Assembly: GCA_001767435.1 (NCBI GenBank)
Contig: MEKT01000041.1
Location: forward strand, 240-38,334
DNA length: 38,095 nt
Direction: 5' to 3'
Source of the DNA: Acidobacteria bacterium RIFCSPLOWO2_02_FULL_65_29
Lineage (GTDB): Bacteria > Acidobacteriota > Vicinamibacteria > Vicinamibacterales > CAVVIG01
In this document: in pieces, positions 35,379-38,095 of the stretch
Layout of the letters: each line of letters opens with the position of its first letter
How positions within the stretch are numbered: the stretch's first letter is position 1
Program-made: the position numbers and the translations under genes
Notes under the pieces: generated by a model
The model's input: only the letters and a program-made list of their open reading frames with translations
Databases searched by the model: none
Told to the model about the DNA's origin: nothing

Positions 35379-35742
35379 ACCCAGTGCCGCCAGCTTCGGC
35401 GGCTTGCTGTCTGCGCCTTTGTACTTCTGTACTGAATGACTCAGCTCGACCGGCACGAAGAGGTGATCGTCACCAGCGAAAGCGAGTTCGATAACATCCG
35501 CACGATCCGCAGGACGACCGGAGACCGCTATTTGCTTCATGCCGCAATAGCGGCCCACGCCATGATCGAAATGGACCACGAAATCGCCTACCACGAAGCT
35601 CGGTGCGATCGGTAAGAGAGCGGGCTGATGCACGAATCGACGGCGACAAGGAGCTTGGCTTCGCCGAAGACACCGAGTACAGAAGGCCGTCGTCTTCAGA
35701 GAGCGACAACTTCCCGAGGATCGCTATTTTTGTTCGTGACAT
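35379..35742 (-). pseudogene. mfd: mfd (transcription-repair coupling factor) fragment, RNA-polymerase-interacting domain
   Basis: At 35633-35379 the minus frame reads SFVVGDFVVHFDHGVGRYCG, RADVIELAFAGDDHLFVPVE and QKYKGADSKPPKLAALG. This is the CarD-like RNA-polymerase-interacting domain of Mfd, whose usual form is GDYVVHxDHGIGRY...YVPV...QKYxGAxxxPPKLxxLG. The upstream part (35634-35742) is broken among frames but contains GEAKLLVAVDS and LSEDDGLL, possibly the decayed preceding segment. Helicase motifs are absent, and the frame fuses directly into the recombinase fragment. A displaced piece of a housekeeping gene; the functional mfd should be elsewhere. Confidence 0.72.
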
Positions 35743-35847
35743 TCCCTTGAGAGATTATCGATCAGAGCAAGGTCTTAGTGGTGCGCGCTCGCGGATGTCC
35801 ACGCATGACGAACCCCGTCGAGCCAAAGTGCGATTCGCGCCAGGCGG

Positions 35848-36213
35848 TCAGCTGCGCGAAGGGGCGTCCTGCCAAGGCAGCAACACACCTTCGTCCGTCA
35901 GTTCGAACAGTCTTTCAACTCCCGACGTCTGCGCGAGGTCTCGCCCAGCCTTCCGCCAGATCTCTATGCGTTCCTTCAGAGTGCGGGACTGCCGCACGCG
36001 CGACAGCACGACAACAGCGGCGACGGTCTCCCCGAACAGGAAATCGTCGTCTTGAGTGAAAAACACGATCTGAGCATCCTGGAGACGCTCGCGAATTCGT
36101 TTGTCAGAGGCCCCGCGCCAGCCGAGGGTGATGATGTGATCCGCCGCTAAGCCGTCAGATTGCAGGGCTCGAATCAACCCGAGGGGAAAATTCTCGTCGA
36201 GCAGGAATCTCAC
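35848..36213 (-). CDS. DUF5615 PIN-like toxin
   Basis: 121 residues from a GTG at 36213. RFLLDENFPLGLIRALQSDG and VFFTQDDDFLFG carry the acidic residues of the PIN-like fold in the DUF5615 family (Asp-Glu near the N-terminus, Asp-Asp-Asp-Phe in the middle), followed by RSRTLKERIEIWRKAG. These are predicted RNases of type II toxin-antitoxin pairs, almost always next to DUF433, as here, 15 bases downstream of its partner. The reading frame is intact despite the decayed surroundings. Confidence 0.85.
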   Translation of the reverse strand: MRFLLDENFPLGLIRALQSDGLAADHIITLGWRGASDKRIRERLQDAQIVFFTQDDDFLFGETVAAVVVLSRVRQSRTLKERIEIWRKAGRDLAQTSGVERLFELTDEGVLLPWQDAPSRS

Positions 36214-36228
36214 GATGCCTGCTGAAGT

Positions 36229-36459
36229 CTAGGATGCCTGGCGGACTGCTGGGGGCAGGTGCGCCGCCACGTGGGCCGCGTACGCCAACGCGGCGCGCAC
36301 TTGCTCGGGGGTCAGTGCGTACTCGGCGACGACCGTGTCTACGGTCTCCCCGGCGGCAAAAAGACCCAGGACCGTTGCGACGTCCATACGAGTCCCTGCG
36401 ATGCAGGGCTTCCCGAATCGGACATCGGGATCCATGGTAATTCCTGGGAAGACTTCCAT
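36229..36459 (-). CDS. DUF433 antitoxin
   Basis: 76 residues: PGITMDPDVRFGKPCIAGTRMDVATVLGLFAAGETVDTVVAEYALTPEQVRAALAYAAHV is a full DUF433 domain, with the hallmark GKPCIAGTRMDV followed by the helix-turn-helix-like core. Antitoxin of the DUF5615 gene that follows. No obvious ribosome site before the ATG at 36459; AGTAGG lies 8-9 bases upstream. Confidence 0.88.
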   Translation of the reverse strand: MEVFPGITMDPDVRFGKPCIAGTRMDVATVLGLFAAGETVDTVVAEYALTPEQVRAALAYAAHVAAHLPPAVRQAS

Positions 36460-36580
36460 CGTTGCCTACTGGTAGCTTCGCGCTTGGGTTCCATAAAGTC
36501 AACCAAGCAGAGAAGTCGTTCGCTCCCCACCAGGGGCAGTCAGTACGACGACGTCAAGGGACCGGAAAGTTACAGGCTCC

Positions 36581-36888
36581 CTACGCGACTCGAATCTGTC
36601 GGTTTGCCATCCAGCGTTTCAACCCGGCTTCCGAATAGCGAATCAATGCTCGGAGATTCTGCGAGCAAACGGCAGGCGCTTCGCGCGCCGCTGCACCCAC
36701 CGTCTGTTCACACCGAGAATGGTCGCGACCTCGTCTACGGTCAAGAGTCGATCCCTTGACTGGTGCGAAGCAGTTTCGGCCGGTGGCGAGGTTAGGAGGC
36801 GTGTTGTGAGGACGCCTTGGATCGCGCAGAGTGTCGCCTGTTCCGAGGCCAGCTCGGCGACCAACGCGGGAATCTGGTGCACGGGCAC
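36581..36888 (-). pseudogene. Excisionase-like helix-turn-helix protein, frameshifted
   Basis: The first frame has VPVHQIPALVAELASEQATL and RLLTVDEVATILGVNRRWVQRRAKRLPFARRISEH, then a stop (36645-36643). The expected ending LIRYSEAGLKRWMANRQIRVA and a TAG (36583-36581) follows in a different frame from 36646, so one base has been lost. RLLTVDEVAxxLGVxxRWVxRxAxRLPFxRRxS...LRxSEAGLxRW is typical of excisionase-type (HTH_17/MerR-like) proteins on integrated elements. The first frame is open to about 37020 and includes PLEASVAALVANPTRASEV before the GTG at 36888, so the original start was farther upstream. Confidence 0.75.
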
Positions 36889-37020
36889 CTCGGATGCACG
36901 AGTCGGATTCGCGACCAGTGCCGCGACCGACGCCTCAAGCGGACCGACTCGACCGACTGGCGCACCGTCAGGGCGCGTGACGAGTGGACGCGGCGCCTTA
37001 TTCGTCCGGCGAATCGGAGA

Positions 37021-37678
37021 CCCTCAGAGCGGCCTTGAGGCAGCGCCGGCGGCGGTCTGGCGGATGGCCCAGGAACCGCACGCCGTGTTTCTCGTGAAGG
37101 ACTCTCGATGATTGCCTGCTCGTCGTTCCGCTGCATGATCGTGTTTCTCTCAGCGAGTTCAACCTGCGAGCATTTCTTACACAACACGTCCAGGCAGACG
37201 GTGGGCACGACCGAGTTGTGAAGGATTGTCCAACGTCGCGTCAAGTGACTTCATACGCCGCTCTATTGCCAGGCAAGACCCGTGCTGTTTCATAGAGCAA
37301 ATGCTATCACCCGCAGCCAAGCGTGCGTAGTGGATCGTCGTCGCGATCCGCAGCGTGACTAAAAGTGTGCGCGCAACACGCCGCACAATTGCGCCGCAAA
37401 TGGACATCGATTCCGATCGAGTCGAGCCACGCAATCAGCATTGCACGCTGCCATCGACAGAGCTGACGAGGCGACGCTTCAGCGTCAGACGTCGTGCACG
37501 ACTTCATGTCGCATTGATGCACAGTCGACGCCTCGCTCGAGGCGCGGATTGTGCGCATGTCGAGCCTACACCACATTGTGGCGGCTGAGCGAGGCTAGGA
37601 AAGATGATACGCCCTTTGTGTTTCCGACCTCGTCCCTTCAACTCGCGGGTCAGGTCCGCAAAATCCTTGGTTCTTTGG
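37021..37678. other. Decayed intergenic stretch, no recognisable gene
   Basis: About 650 bp less GC-rich than the left part of the window. All open frames are short, on both strands, and of unnatural composition. I find no motif, no promoter plus ribosome site, and no repeat apart from a short inverted repeat around 37530-37545 (GCCTCGCTCGAGGC). Probably remains of a former mobile element between scar copy 3 and the excisionase-like gene. Confidence 0.5.
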
Positions 37679-37732
37679 TGCCCGGGGAAGTAGACGATCC
37701 GACACGGTCCTTTCGGGCCACAGGATTTCAAG
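37679..37732 (-). other. tRNA-Leu-type 3'-half remnant (attachment-site scar), copy 3
   Basis: A 54-base stretch matching scar copy 2 at 45 of 54 positions without gaps and in the same orientation. The minus strand gives CTTGAAA in the anticodon-loop place, TCCTG, variable arm GGCCCGAAAGGACC, a decayed T arm (GTCGG...), and an end with CCCCGGGCA. The loop now reads UGA, so it has mutated or came from a related class II tRNA. No recombinase fragment is recognisable beside it. Confidence 0.62.
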
Positions 37733-37924
37733 CCCGTTTCAGGCCGCCGGCGCCGATCCGATCTGATCAAGGACTTCTAGACCTAGAGTTCCTTCAGAAC
37801 TTCTTGCTCTTTCGCTCTCACGACAATTACAAGGATTACGCTAGATTATCTAGCGGCAGGGCAAGTGTGGGGCAACTGCAGGGACATCGAGCAGTCTGTG
37901 GTCGGACAGCCTCGCGCTTGTAGA

Positions 37925-38095
37925 TTACGAAGTGCACACGAGGACGCGAAATCGGTGACGACATTTCGGCAACTTCGCCAGTCCCTGACCGCTCTGATGC
38001 TTTTCGTCAAGGCGCGTGGCTTCGAACGGGTCCACAAATGCGCGCTCCTCCGCCTGAAGTGATATTTCACCGTTACTTTCATAGCCCCATCCCAG
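37925..38095 (-). CDS. Unidentified partial coding sequence entering from the right edge
   Basis: One minus frame is open from the edge for 56 residues to a TAA at 37927-37925: LGWGYESNGEISLQAEERAF, VDPFEATRLDEKHQSGQGLA, KLPKCRHRFRVLVCTS. The first 40 residues have a protein-like, acidic composition unlike the other frames. I do not recognise the family. It could be the end of a gene lying mostly outside the window or a decayed fragment. The stretch 37733-37924 shows nothing. Confidence 0.3.
   Translation of the reverse strand: MGWGYESNGEISLQAEERAFVDPFEATRLDEKHQSGQGLAKLPKCRHRFRVLVCTS

Overview
The window reads as a GC-rich bacterial chromosome segment. It most likely comes from an acidobacterium, perhaps of the Vicinamibacteria type. 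That is inferred from the gene repertoire (DUF5916 outer-membrane-like protein, TPR-fused sigma-54 activator, the DPNGRVP-type secreted family at 34066-34980, many Ser/Thr kinases, very large pyruvate:ferredoxin oxidoreductase), not from a marker gene. No rRNA, intact tRNA or CRISPR array was recognised. Positions 1-30.6 kb look like ordinary chromosome with long, tightly packed genes. Positions 30.6-38.1 kb are an accessory zone of toxin-antitoxin genes, broken genes and tRNA-Leu scars. || Left part (1-8.3 kb): a minus-strand operon of TesA-like esterase, YbbA-like ABC ATPase and YbbP-like permease (cut by the edge), joined by ATGA overlaps; glucose-6-phosphate isomerase of the transaldolase-fusion type; a 982-aa regulator with TPR, sensor-like and sigma-54 AAA+ regions; a PilZ protein; and a metallo-beta-lactamase-fold hydrolase. 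|| Centre (8.3-16.8 kb): six co-directional genes with overlapping or near-touching ends form one eukaryotic-like phospho-signalling cassette. They are PP2C phosphatase, cytosolic Ser/Thr kinase, FHA plus PAS-like adaptor, membrane-spanning Ser/Thr kinase with an external PEGA-like domain, exported TPR/beta-propeller protein, and exported TPR/PEGA/PDZ protein. Every layer from the cytosolic phosphorylation switch to envelope scaffold is present. This is the best candidate here for an undescribed system. || 16.9-27.6 kb: a radical SAM enzyme, a secreted NHL-repeat propeller, a 1,600-aa NifJ-type oxidoreductase, an OsmC-type peroxidase and a DUF5916 protein. 27.7-30.6 kb: a self-regulated GntR(YtrA)-ABC ATPase-permease operon with a perfect 16-bp palindromic operator on its promoter. 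|| 30.6-38.1 kb: AbrB-Doc plus a nucleotidyltransferase, HicAB with HicA frameshifted into HicB, a HicB-like gene broken by one extra G, HEPN-MNT, DUF433-DUF5615, a broken excisionase-like gene, and fragments of mfd and of a tyrosine recombinase. Three scars resembling the 3' half of a tRNA-Leu lie in the same orientation at about 31.95, 35.1 and 37.7 kb, one directly beside the recombinase 3' end. I read this as successive integrations and decay at tRNA-Leu-type attachment sites. || Two signals run across the window. (i) Arrays of degenerate 7-base repeats start at the stop codon of three genes and, in two cases, run to the stop of the convergent neighbour. (ii) Several operon-leading genes have a -10-like hexamer ending 6-8 nt before the start codon and no convincing Shine-Dalgarno in its own leader, which suggests leaderless transcripts.
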